NCBI GenBank assembly: GCA_028678815.1
Contig: JAJRCS010000216.1
Coordinates: 1-5,056 of the forward strand
Source: Methanomicrobiales archaeon
Lineage (GTDB): Archaea; Halobacteriota; Methanomicrobia; Methanomicrobiales; JACTUA01
Reading direction: 5' to 3'
DNA: 5,056 nt
A program made the translations under genes and the position numbers. This document shows positions 1 to 5,056 of this stretch, piece by piece (position 1 is the stretch's first letter; each line of letters opens with the position of its first letter). Under the pieces are notes generated by a model, which saw only the letters and a list, made by a program, of their open reading frames with translations, was not told the origin of the DNA and ran no database searches.

Positions 1-431
1 GCGGGATCATTCGGGGGCCCGACGATCAGGAAGTAGTTATAGGAGAAGCACCGCTGGTTTATGCCCAGGCCTGCGTCGATGAAGGCCTTCTCCTGGGAGG
101 GCGAGTGGACGGCGAGAAGATCGCAGTCCCCCCGGGTGGCGACCTGGATCGACTGTCCGGTTCCCTGGGAGGTGATCCTGAGGTCGATCCCCGTCTTGTT
201 CTCGTAGTACGTCTCGATGGCATTCCAGAGACCGGTGTCATAGAGAGAGGTCGTTGTGGCTATGATCAGTGCGTTCGGACTGTGCACGACGGGTGCCGGG
301 GTTGCTGCCGCCGTGGTCGTGGAAGGGGTCGGCGTGACCGGAAGGGTCTGTGGCTGGGTGCACCCGGCAACGAGGATAGCTGCCAGGACCACCATGCCTA
401 AGGCAAGGTAATGCTTTCCTGTGAATTTCAT
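1..431 (-). CDS. tupA: TupA-like tungstate-binding lipoprotein of an ABC importer (3' end cut by window)
   Basis: Extracytoplasmic binding protein that captures tungstate (possibly also molybdate) and delivers it to the TupBC complex encoded divergently next door. Only the first 143 codons plus two bases are present; the frame runs off the left edge without a stop. Residues 1-24 form a lipoprotein signal: K2 and K6, a hydrophobic core (about 8-22) and a lipobox V21-A22-G23-C24. Residues 25-53 are a Thr/Pro/Ala-rich linker, probably a surface spacer. The mature domain begins with I57-ATTTS-L-YDTGL (TTTS at 59-62), the oxyanion-binding signature of TupA proteins. It continues with GTGQS (90-94), RGDCDLL (100-106), VHSP (108-111) and Y131-N-Y-FLIVGP-P-NDP (to 143), all in the usual TupA order. 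This points to TupA rather than ModA or WtpA. The ATG at 431 is the only good start: an in-frame TAA lies about 30 nt upstream and no Shine-Dalgarno precedes it, suggesting a leaderless mRNA. Metal preference (W over Mo) is inferred from the family. Confidence 0.9.
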   Translation of the reverse strand, partial: MKFTGKHYLALGMVVLAAILVAGCTQPQTLPVTPTPSTTTAAATPAPVVHSPNALIIATTTSLYDTGLWNAIETYYENKTGIDLRITSQGTGQSIQVATRGDCDLLAVHSPSQEKAFIDAGLGINQRCFSYNYFLIVGPPNDP

Positions 432-454
432 GAGGCAGATTAATGCAGATGCAC

Positions 455-462
455 TTATTTAA
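455..462 (-). promoter_or_regulatory. TATA box of tupA
   Basis: On the minus strand this reads TTAAATAA, a good archaeal TATA box, preceded by a purine-rich stretch that could act as the BRE. Its centre lies about 27 nt upstream of the tupA ATG. That places transcription initiation at or within a base or two of the start codon. With no GGAGG-like sequence before the ATG, a leaderless transcript is the simplest reading. The position is inferred from spacing only. Confidence 0.55.
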
Positions 463-479
463 CAATTCCCATTTATCAT

Positions 480-500
480 TCATTCAATTAATATTGATGA
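480..500. promoter_or_regulatory. AT-rich imperfect dyad between divergent tup promoters (candidate operator)
   Basis: The left arm is TCAT-T-CAAT (480-488) and the right arm is ATTG-ATGA (493-500), around a TAAT centre. This gives eight complementary base pairs with one unpaired T. It lies between the tupA TATA box and the tupB start and overlaps the best TATA candidate for tupB, where a metal-responsive repressor could control one or both promoters. No match to a known ModE or TunR site is claimed. In an AT-rich intergenic stretch the dyad could be chance. Confidence 0.3.
486..495 (+). promoter_or_regulatory. Probable TATA element of the tupBC operon
   Basis: The stretch AATTAATATT is the most TATA-like element on the plus strand upstream of tupB. 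Initiation about 25 nt downstream would fall near 515-520. That would leave an untranslated leader of roughly 85-90 nt before the ATG at 605. The match is moderate, and the overlapping dyad may be part of its control. Confidence 0.35.
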
Positions 501-590
501 AACCGTAAGTGAATATGGACCTACCTCATGCCCGGAGTCGGTACGCGATCCCCCGGATCCCGGGTTCACGATCCAGCGTCGGTGCATGAT

Positions 591-594
591 GAGG
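591..594 (+). promoter_or_regulatory. Ribosome binding site of tupB
   Basis: GAGG ends 10 nt before the ATG at 605, a slightly long but acceptable Shine-Dalgarno spacing. Two closer ATG triplets (595 and 598) are in another frame, so 605 remains the best start of the permease. Confidence 0.45.
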
Positions 595-604
595 ATGATG
601 GAAC

Positions 605-1321
605 ATGGCAGACGAGATTACCCAAGGAATCGTCCAGGCGATACACCTTATCCTGAACGCTGACCACGAAGTCCTGCAGATTACCATCCTCTCCCTGGAG
701 ATCTCCCTCGCCTCCACATTGTTCTCTGCCTGCATCGGGATCCCCCTCGGGACCTACCTGTACTACCACGATTTCCCCGGGAAGCGGGCGCTCGTCAATA
801 TCATCCAAACCCTTTACGCACTTCCGACCGTGATCGCCGGCCTGGTGCTCTTTCTCCTCATCTCCAACCAGGGTCCTTTCGGATTCCTCCACCTGCTTTA
901 TACACCCCTTGGCATGGTGCTGGCCCAGATGATCCTCGTTATTCCCCTGATCACCGGGCTCACCTTTGCAGCCCTGATGGCCATCGATCCGGAGATGCTG
1001 CAAACCGTGACATCCCTGGGAGCAACGGGCATGCAGTCAGCCTGGACCCTGATCCGCGAGGTGAGGTTCGGTATCCTCGCCGCGGTGATCCTCGGGTTCG
1101 GGCGGGCGATCTCAGAGGTGGGGGCTGCCATGATCATCGGTGGGAACATCCGTGGGTATACCCGCGTCCTGACCACCGCCATTTCCCTCGAGACCTCCAT
1201 AGGGGATTTTCCCTTTGCCATCGCCCTCGGGATCATCCTCCTCGGCATCGCAGTGCTCGTGAACGTCGGCCTGAACATCGTCCAGACAGGATCTGCATGG
1301 AAGAGCTCCTTTACCTCCTGA
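605..1321 (+). CDS. tupB: TupB-like tungstate ABC transporter permease
   Basis: Integral membrane permease (238 residues) that forms the channel of the tungstate importer, accepting oxyanion from TupA and coupled to the ATPase TupC. About five hydrophobic spans are visible: roughly 23-50, 62-87, 99-125, 154-178 and 201-227. The cytoplasmic EAA loop that docks on the ATPase is recognisable at about 129-171, with the sequence PEMLQTVTSLGATG followed by the conserved Gly-rich stretch GFGRAISEVGA (164-174). Other family hallmarks are YALPTVIAGL (71-80) and MIIGGNI (176-182). The length matches usual TupB proteins (about 230 residues). The stop is 19 nt before tupC, so the two are surely co-transcribed, and the binding-protein gene is divergent upstream. 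Related molybdate permeases (ModB, WtpB) share the fold. The neighbouring TupA signature and the NIRGYTRVLTTAISLET stretch (181-197) favour the tungstate type. Confidence 0.9.
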   Translation: MADEITQGIVQAIHLILNADHEVLQITILSLEISLASTLFSACIGIPLGTYLYYHDFPGKRALVNIIQTLYALPTVIAGLVLFLLISNQGPFGFLHLLYTPLGMVLAQMILVIPLITGLTFAALMAIDPEMLQTVTSLGATGMQSAWTLIREVRFGILAAVILGFGRAISEVGAAMIIGGNIRGYTRVLTTAISLETSIGDFPFAIALGIILLGIAVLVNVGLNIVQTGSAWKSSFTS

Positions 1322-1330
1322 AGATCCCCC

Positions 1331-1336
1331 GGGGTG
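1331..1336 (+). promoter_or_regulatory. Ribosome binding site of tupC
   Basis: GGGGTG lies four bases before the ATG at 1341 and is complementary to the archaeal anti-Shine-Dalgarno CACCTCC core. Together with the preceding C run it forms the palindrome CCCCGGGG (1327-1334), which could transiently occlude the site. Any regulatory meaning of that is speculative. Confidence 0.55.
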
Positions 1337-1340
1337 TGCC

Positions 1341-2417
1341 ATGATCGATGCCGGAAATCTCGCGAAAACCTACGGTGCAAAGGAGATCCTGAAGGACGTC
1401 ACCTTCTCCATCCCCGATGGTGAGATCTTCGGCCTCATCGGCCCGAGCGGCTCGGGGAAGAGCACCCTCCTCCGGCTCCTCGACCTCATCGAGATGCCGA
1501 CGGCGGGAACCCTCTCCATCCTCGGCGAGGATGCCCTCTCGGAGAAGACCCGGTTCCGGCTGCGCCGGAGGATGGCGATGCTCTACCAGAAGCCCGTCAT
1601 CTTCAACCTGAGCGTGTACGAGAATGTCGCCATGGGTATGAAGTACCGGAAGGAGAGCCAGGCAACCATCGAGGGCCGGGTGAAGGAGGCCCTGGACCAG
1701 ATCGGCCTCCCCGAGTATGCCCGGAGGTCCGCAAAGACCCTCTCCGGTGGCGAGGCACAGCGGGTTGCCCTGGCCCGGGCCCTGGTCACCGACCCCGAGA
1801 TCCTCTTCCTCGATGAACCCACGGCGAACCTGGATCCCCTTTCTGCCGAGAAGATCGAGGAGATCATCCTGCGCCTGAACCACGACGAGGGAATGACCCT
1901 CGTGCTCAGCACCCATGACATGCTCCAGGGCCAGCACCTGGCAGGGAGGATAGGGGTCGTGATGGAGGGAAGGATCCCGCAGATAGGGTCCACCGTCGAG
2001 ATCTTCCACAAACCGGCCACGAAGAACATCGCCCGGTTCGTCCAGGTGGACAATATCTTCCCAGGGACCATCACAGCGAACCAGGCCGGGGAGGCCTCCA
2101 TCGATGTCGGGGGAACGATCTTCAGGGCGATCTCACCTGCCCAGCCGGGAAAAGACGTGAATGTCCTCTTCAGGGCAGAGGATGTCACCATCGGGACCGG
2201 CGAAGATCCGGTGACCAGTGCCCGGAATGTCTACCAGGGCAGGATAAAGCACCTGGAACCCTCGGGACCCTTCGTCCGGGTGATCATCGACTGCGGAATC
2301 GATATTACTGCACTCGTCACCATCAGGTCTGCGGAAGACCTGAATCTCGGCTATGGGAGAGAGGTCTGGATTTCGGTGAAGGCCACCGCGATCCACGTGA
2401 TCCCCCTGCAGGAGTGA
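1341..2417 (+). CDS. tupC: TupC-like tungstate ABC transporter ATP-binding protein with C-terminal TOBE/Mop-like domain
   Basis: Cytoplasmic ATPase (358 residues) that powers tungstate uptake through TupB. All nucleotide-binding motifs are intact: Walker A GPSGSGKS (34-41), Q-loop Gln83 in LYQKP, signature LSGGEAQ (134-140, with Glu in place of the usual Gln at the fifth position, a common variant), Walker B ILFLDEP (154-160), D-loop ANLD (162-165) and H-loop His192 in STHD. After the ATPase domain (about 1-235) comes an extension of about 120 residues. It contains FRAEDVTIG (277-285) and a TOBE/Mop-like segment at about 293-356, related to the domains that bind molybdate or tungstate in ModC/WtpC proteins. 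By analogy it may inhibit transport when intracellular oxyanion is plentiful; that is inference. The start follows a good GGGGTG site, and the sequence after the Met (IDAGNLAKTYG) begins the first strand of the fold as expected. ModC, WtpC and TupC are hard to separate on this protein alone; the partners decide. Confidence 0.9.
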   Translation: MIDAGNLAKTYGAKEILKDVTFSIPDGEIFGLIGPSGSGKSTLLRLLDLIEMPTAGTLSILGEDALSEKTRFRLRRRMAMLYQKPVIFNLSVYENVAMGMKYRKESQATIEGRVKEALDQIGLPEYARRSAKTLSGGEAQRVALARALVTDPEILFLDEPTANLDPLSAEKIEEIILRLNHDEGMTLVLSTHDMLQGQHLAGRIGVVMEGRIPQIGSTVEIFHKPATKNIARFVQVDNIFPGTITANQAGEASIDVGGTIFRAISPAQPGKDVNVLFRAEDVTIGTGEDPVTSARNVYQGRIKHLEPSGPFVRVIIDCGIDITALVTIRSAEDLNLGYGREVWISVKATAIHVIPLQE

Positions 2418-2428
2418 TTACCGTGCCA

Positions 2429-2443
2429 GGCGGCATTGCCGCC
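2429..2443. repeat. G+C-rich perfect hairpin downstream of tupC
   Basis: GGCGGC and GCCGCC form a perfect six-pair stem around an ATT loop, starting 12 nt after the tupC stop. No T run follows, so it is not a bacterial-style terminator and does not resemble an archaeal oligo-T terminator. It may stabilise the 3' end of the tupBC mRNA or slow polymerase. It also sits just before the upstream ATG at 2446 and argues mildly against that start. Confidence 0.5.
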
Positions 2444-2467
2444 GGATGAGGCCTGTTCATGGAGAAT

Positions 2468-2483
2468 CTCATATCCTGATATC
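2468..2483 (+). promoter_or_regulatory. Weak TATA-like region before the MBL-fold gene
   Basis: The region CTCATATCC-TGATATC is the only AT-rich stretch at the right distance (about 20-30 nt) upstream of the preferred ATG at 2500, which lacks a Shine-Dalgarno. It could drive a leaderless transcript. The match to the archaeal consensus is poor, and read-through from tupC across the 82-nt gap is the alternative. Confidence 0.25.
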
Positions 2484-2499
2484 ACCTATTCTTCTCAAC

Positions 2500-3273
2500 A
2501 TGCGGATCCGGGTTCTTGCGAGCGGCTCCAAGGGGAACTGCACCTACATCGAAGACGGTAACGGCGCCCTCCTTATCGACTGCGGCCTCTCCGTGAAGGA
2601 GGCCGTCTCCCGTATCCATGCCGCCGGAGGGGACCCGTCCCTGGTCCGGGCCATCCTCGTCACCCACGAGCATGCCGACCACATCCACGGGGCCGCGGCC
2701 ATGGCCCGGAGGCTGGGAGTCCCCGTGTACGGGACCGGCGGCACCCTCCTCTCCCTGGTCTCCGCGGCGGTGGGGAGGCGGCCGGTGCGGCTCGTGCGCA
2801 TTGCACCGGGTGAGGCACCCGCCATCGACGGCTTCACCGTGGAGGCCTTCGCCACGTCTCACGACGCCCGGGAGCCCTGCGGCTTCACCCTCAGGAGCGG
2901 GGACCTCCGGTTCACCTCCTGCACCGACTCGGGGATCATCAGCGATCCCGTCCTCGGCCTTCTCAGGGACTCGGATGCCATCCTCCTCGAGTCCAACCAC
3001 TGCCCGGAAATGCTCCGGACCGGCCCTTACCCCGAGGTGCTGAAGCGCCGGATCCGGTCCAGGCACGGGCACCTCTCCAACCCCGCCGCTGCGGACTGCC
3101 TCAGGGCCCTGGCCGATGACGCGGCGACCGTGATCCTGGGCCACCTCTCTGAGATCAACAACACACCGGAGAAGGCCCTCGCCTCGGCGAAGGAGGGACT
3201 CGGGCTCTACTGCGGGGGGGTCCGCGTGGTGGTGGGAAGGCAGCACGAGCCATCGGAGCCGGTGGACCTGTAG
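2500..3273 (+). CDS. YycJ/WalJ-type metallo-beta-lactamase-fold hydrolase (probable nuclease)
   Basis: Predicted cytoplasmic metal-dependent hydrolase of 257 residues, matching the YycJ/WalJ branch of the metallo-beta-lactamase superfamily. The N-terminus MRIRVLASGSKGNCTYIE (1-18) is the typical family opening. Metal ligands are visible: H56-E-H58-A-D60-H61 (HxHxDH), His121 in TSHDA, Asp143 in TDSG, and His215 in LGHLSEINN. Other hallmarks are LLESNHCPEML (162-172), GPYPEVLKRRI (175-185) and GHLSN (190-194). The frame stays open back to an ATG at 2446, but those 18 extra residues are unlike the family, overlap the hairpin region and lack a ribosome binding site, so 2500 is preferred. In Bacillus a YycJ protein has been described as a 5'-3' double-strand DNA exonuclease linked to mismatch repair; applying that to this archaeal protein is inference. 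The DNA ligase gene follows in the same direction, 114 nt away. RNA or small-molecule substrates cannot be excluded. Confidence 0.88.
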   Translation: MRIRVLASGSKGNCTYIEDGNGALLIDCGLSVKEAVSRIHAAGGDPSLVRAILVTHEHADHIHGAAAMARRLGVPVYGTGGTLLSLVSAAVGRRPVRLVRIAPGEAPAIDGFTVEAFATSHDAREPCGFTLRSGDLRFTSCTDSGIISDPVLGLLRDSDAILLESNHCPEMLRTGPYPEVLKRRIRSRHGHLSNPAAADCLRALADDAATVILGHLSEINNTPEKALASAKEGLGLYCGGVRVVVGRQHEPSEPVDL

Positions 3274-3345
3274 GCTGCCGGAGTCCCCCGGTTCTGATAG
3301 GCCTGTCCGGGACACTCCTGAGTCAGAATGGCGGGTCGGATGGTC

Positions 3346-3354
3346 TTTTTATGT
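3346..3354 (+). promoter_or_regulatory. lig: TATA box of the DNA ligase gene (T run may also end upstream transcription)
   Basis: TTTTTATGT stands out in GC-rich surroundings and is a fair archaeal TATA box. Initiation about 25 nt downstream would fall near 3374-3378, leaving a short leader of about 10-14 nt before the ATG at 3388. The five T residues at 3346-3350 could also act as a weak archaeal U-rich terminator for the hydrolase gene ending at 3273. The element lies inside the longest ligase reading frame (open from an ATG at 3328), which argues that this frame starts too early. Confidence 0.5.
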
Positions 3355-3379
3355 TGGATGCCGATTGTGTGGATGAGAA

Positions 3380-3384
3380 GGGGT
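3380..3384 (+). promoter_or_regulatory. lig: Ribosome binding site deciding the ligase start
   Basis: GGGGT ends three bases before the ATG at 3388. The next in-frame ATG upstream (3373) has only GTGTGG before it, and it would lie at or just before the predicted transcription start. This supports 3388 as the ligase start. Confidence 0.45.
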
Positions 3385-3387
3385 ACC

Positions 3388-5013
3388 ATGCTCTTCCGCG
3401 ACTTCGCCGGGATCTGCGAACGAGTCGAAGAGTTATCGGGCCGGCTCGAGATGATCGACGAGCTCGCAAAGGTCCTCCCCACCCTCGACGACACCGAGCT
3501 CCCCGTCTTCGTCCGGTTCATCATGGGCCGGGTCTTTCCCGACTGGTCCCCCCTCAAGCTCGGCATCGGCCCGAACCTCCTCTACGAGGCCGTCGCCTAC
3601 GTCGTGGGAAAGAAGCGGGAGGCGGTCGTCGCGAAGGTCTCGGCAGAGGGAGACGTGGGGAAGGCGGTGGAGCTCCTCCTCGCCGGGAAGACCCAGACCT
3701 CCTTCTTCACCGAGGAGATGACCATCCGGGACGTCTATGCCGCCTGCGAGGCCATCGCCCTTTCCGAGGGGAAGAAGTCCCAGCGGGAGAAGCTCCTCGC
3801 CGTCCGGAAGCTCTTCGCGAACGTGAAACCTGCAGAGGGGCGGTACCTCGCCCGGCTCATCCTCGGGGAGCTCCGGATCGGCATCGGGGAGGGGAACGTC
3901 CGGGATGCCATCGCGAAGGCCTTCGCAGTGGATCCCGCCGAGATCGACCATGCCTACCAGGCCATGAACGACCTCGGGGAGGTGGCCCGGCTCGCCCGGC
4001 AGGGGAGCGCCGCCCTCGCGGCCGTCCATATCGAGATCTTCCGGCCCGTGAAGATGATGCTCGCCCAGCAGGGGACCATCGGGGACATGGTGGCCGATCA
4101 CGGGGCCGTGGCCGCCGAGTACAAGTACGACGGGACCAGAATCCAGTTCCACAGGAAGGGGAACGAGGTCCACGTCTACTCGAGGAAGCTCGAGGAGGTG
4201 ACGAAGGCCATCCCGGACGTGGTGCAGAGGCTCACCGCTGCCACGGGCCGGGACGTGATCCTCGACGGGGAGGCGGTGGCCATGAAGGACGGGCGGCCCA
4301 TGCCCTTCCAGTTCGTCCTCCGGAGGTTCCGGCGGAAGTACGACGTCGAGGAGCATGCGGGGAAGATCGAGCTCGTCCCCCACATCTTCGACATCCTGGT
4401 CCTGGACGGGGAGACCCTCATCGACCTCCCCCTCCGGGAACGCCGGAAGCGCCTCGCCGGGGCCCTCTCCGCCCACGTCGCACCCCAGCTCGTGAGCGAC
4501 GACCCCGCCGCGGTCGGGGAGTTCTACCAGGCAGCCCTCGACGCGGGTCACGAGGGGATCATGGTGAAGGACCTGGACTCCCGGTACCAGCCCGGCGTCC
4601 GGGGGAAGCACTGGATCAAGGTGAAGCCCGAGGTGGACACCCTGGACCTCGCCGTCATCGGGGGGGAGTGGGGCGAGGGGAGGCGTGCCCACCTCTTCGG
4701 CTCCTTCCTCCTTGCCTGCCAGGACCGGGGGGGGCTCCTCCCCGTGGGGAAGGTGGCCACGGGGTTCACCGACGAGATGCTCGCCACCATCCACGATGCC
4801 ATGAAGGACCTCGTCATCGCGGAGAAGGGGAAGGAGGTGGACTTCGAGCCCCGGGTGGTCTTCGAGGTCGGGTACTCGGAGATCCAGAGCTCCCCGAACT
4901 ACGGGAGCGGCTTTGCCCTCCGGTTCCCCCGGTTCATCCGGCTCCGGGACGACAAGGGGGTCGACGAGGTCGAGACCCTCGGGTCCCTCAGGTCACGGTA
5001 TTCGAAACAATAA
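3388..5013 (+). CDS. lig: Archaeal ATP-dependent DNA ligase
   Basis: Seals nicks in duplex DNA using ATP, joining Okazaki fragments and finishing repair in the archaeal replication system. The 541-residue protein shows the three-domain archaeal layout: an alpha-helical DNA-binding domain (about 1-215, including [18 protein letters not shown] at 44-61 and [13 protein letters not shown] at 157-169), an adenylation domain (about 216-418) and an OB-fold domain (about 419-541). Catalytic motifs are intact: motif I Y245-K246-Y-D-G-T-R with Lys246 the AMP-accepting residue, YSRKLEEVT (264-272), Glu295 in ILDGEAVA, motif [13 protein letters not shown] (332-341), motif IV EGIMVK (389-394) and motif V WIKVKP (409-414). 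The C-terminal [17 protein letters not shown] (512-528) corresponds to motif VI. The length is close to, slightly below, typical archaeal ligases (about 550-600). The frame is open back to 3328, but the added 20 residues cross the TATA box; start 3388 with GGGGT is preferred. ATG 3373 is the next alternative. Confidence 0.95.
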   Translation: MLFRDFAGICERVEELSGRLEMIDELAKVLPTLDDTELPVFVRFIMGRVFPDWSPLKLGIGPNLLYEAVAYVVGKKREAVVAKVSAEGDVGKAVELLLAGKTQTSFFTEEMTIRDVYAACEAIALSEGKKSQREKLLAVRKLFANVKPAEGRYLARLILGELRIGIGEGNVRDAIAKAFAVDPAEIDHAYQAMNDLGEVARLARQGSAALAAVHIEIFRPVKMMLAQQGTIGDMVADHGAVAAEYKYDGTRIQFHRKGNEVHVYSRKLEEVTKAIPDVVQRLTAATGRDVILDGEAVAMKDGRPMPFQFVLRRFRRKYDVEEHAGKIELVPHIFDILVLDGETLIDLPLRERRKRLAGALSAHVAPQLVSDDPAAVGEFYQAALDAGHEGIMVKDLDSRYQPGVRGKHWIKVKPEVDTLDLAVIGGEWGEGRRAHLFGSFLLACQDRGGLLPVGKVATGFTDEMLATIHDAMKDLVIAEKGKEVDFEPRVVFEVGYSEIQSSPNYGSGFALRFPRFIRLRDDKGVDEVETLGSLRSRYSKQ

Positions 5014-5025
5014 CTTCACAATATT

Positions 5026-5034
5026 CTTAAATAC
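5026..5034 (+). promoter_or_regulatory. TATA-like element for a gene beyond the right edge
   Basis: CTTAAATAC, within an AT-rich stretch just after the ligase stop, resembles the TTAAATAA box used by tupA. Initiation would be expected around the last base of the window, so the driven gene (protein or RNA) is not visible. Low local GC compared with the ligase gene supports a promoter region. The strand is assumed to be plus; the near-palindromic AT stretch would permit minus-strand use, but that would run into the ligase in antisense. Confidence 0.4.
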
Positions 5035-5056
5035 TTCAAGTGATGCTTTGGACAGC

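Noticed and set aside
238..483. An 81-codon minus-strand frame starting upstream of tupA
   Set aside because: It is in a different frame from tupA, shows no recognisable sequence, and the tupA frame has the lipobox and TTTS signature.
515..604. Possible molybdenum/tungsten cofactor riboswitch in the tupB leader
   Set aside because: The known Moco RNA motif is bacterial and longer than this leader. I could not lay out its multi-stem structure here; only one short hairpin is visible.
1311..2009. A 232-codon minus-strand frame over tupC
   Set aside because: It is a shadow of the ATPase gene, which contains intact Walker A, signature and Walker B motifs on the plus strand.
2429..2443. Intrinsic (hairpin plus T run) terminator after tupC
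   Set aside because: No T run follows the stem; the next bases are GGATGAGGCC.
2482..3315. A 277-codon minus-strand frame over the hydrolase gene
   Set aside because: The composition is low-complexity (Gly, Glu, Pro, Val) and there is no motif. The plus-strand frame contains the complete HxHxDH metal site.
3304..3326. Small adjacent dyads (TGTC-CGG-GACA and CTGA-G-TCAG) upstream of the ligase TATA box
   Set aside because: Four-pair arms are expected by chance at this length and they do not overlap the promoter. Kept only as a note.
3433..4794. A 453-codon open frame on the minus strand opposite the ligase gene
   Set aside because: It is an antisense shadow of very GC-rich coding DNA: composition dominated by Gly, Glu, Leu, Pro, Asp and Val, no recognisable motif, and the ligase on the other strand has every catalytic motif in order.
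3351..5030. A 559-codon open frame in another plus frame, running almost exactly alongside the ligase
   Set aside because: The translation is extremely rich in Arg, Gly and Pro, as expected for a shifted frame of a gene with strong GC preference at third positions. It has no domain signal. Dual coding would be striking, but nothing supports it.

Overview
The window looks like a chromosomal segment of a high-GC methanogenic archaeon, most likely of the order Methanomicrobiales. This placement is an inference. It rests on an archaeal-type ATP-dependent DNA ligase, TATA-box promoters rather than bacterial -35/-10 elements, GGGG/GGTG-type ribosome binding sites, a Thr/Pro/Ala-rich lipoprotein linker common in that order, and a tungstate transporter, which fits organisms that need W or Mo for formylmethanofuran and formate dehydrogenases. 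No 16S or methanogenesis marker gene is present, so the taxon is not proven.

Left part (1-2417): a tungstate (TupABC-type) ABC importer split into two divergent units. The lipoprotein binding protein tupA reads leftward from 431 and is cut by the window edge. The permease tupB (605-1321) and the ATPase tupC (1341-2417) read rightward, 19 nt apart, as an evident operon. The 173-nt gap between tupA and tupB carries TATA-like elements for both directions and an AT-rich imperfect dyad between them, which is a candidate operator. TupA would catch the oxyanion outside the membrane, TupB would form the channel, and TupC would drive uptake. TupC has a C-terminal TOBE/Mop-like domain that may sense the imported oxyanion.

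Right part (2418-5056): after a short G+C hairpin comes a metallo-beta-lactamase-fold hydrolase of the YycJ/WalJ type (2500-3273), then a complete archaeal ATP-dependent DNA ligase (3388-5013) with its own TATA box. For both genes the longest open reading frame starts upstream of the likely true start. Bacterial YycJ has been described as a 5'-3' DNA exonuclease, so a nuclease-ligase neighbourhood is plausible but not proven. The last 43 bases hold a TATA-like element that probably serves a gene beyond the right edge.

No mobile element, CRISPR array, RNA gene or clearly new system is visible. The most interesting points are the divergent tup arrangement with its possible operator, the apparently leaderless tupA transcript, and the nuclease-ligase neighbourhood.
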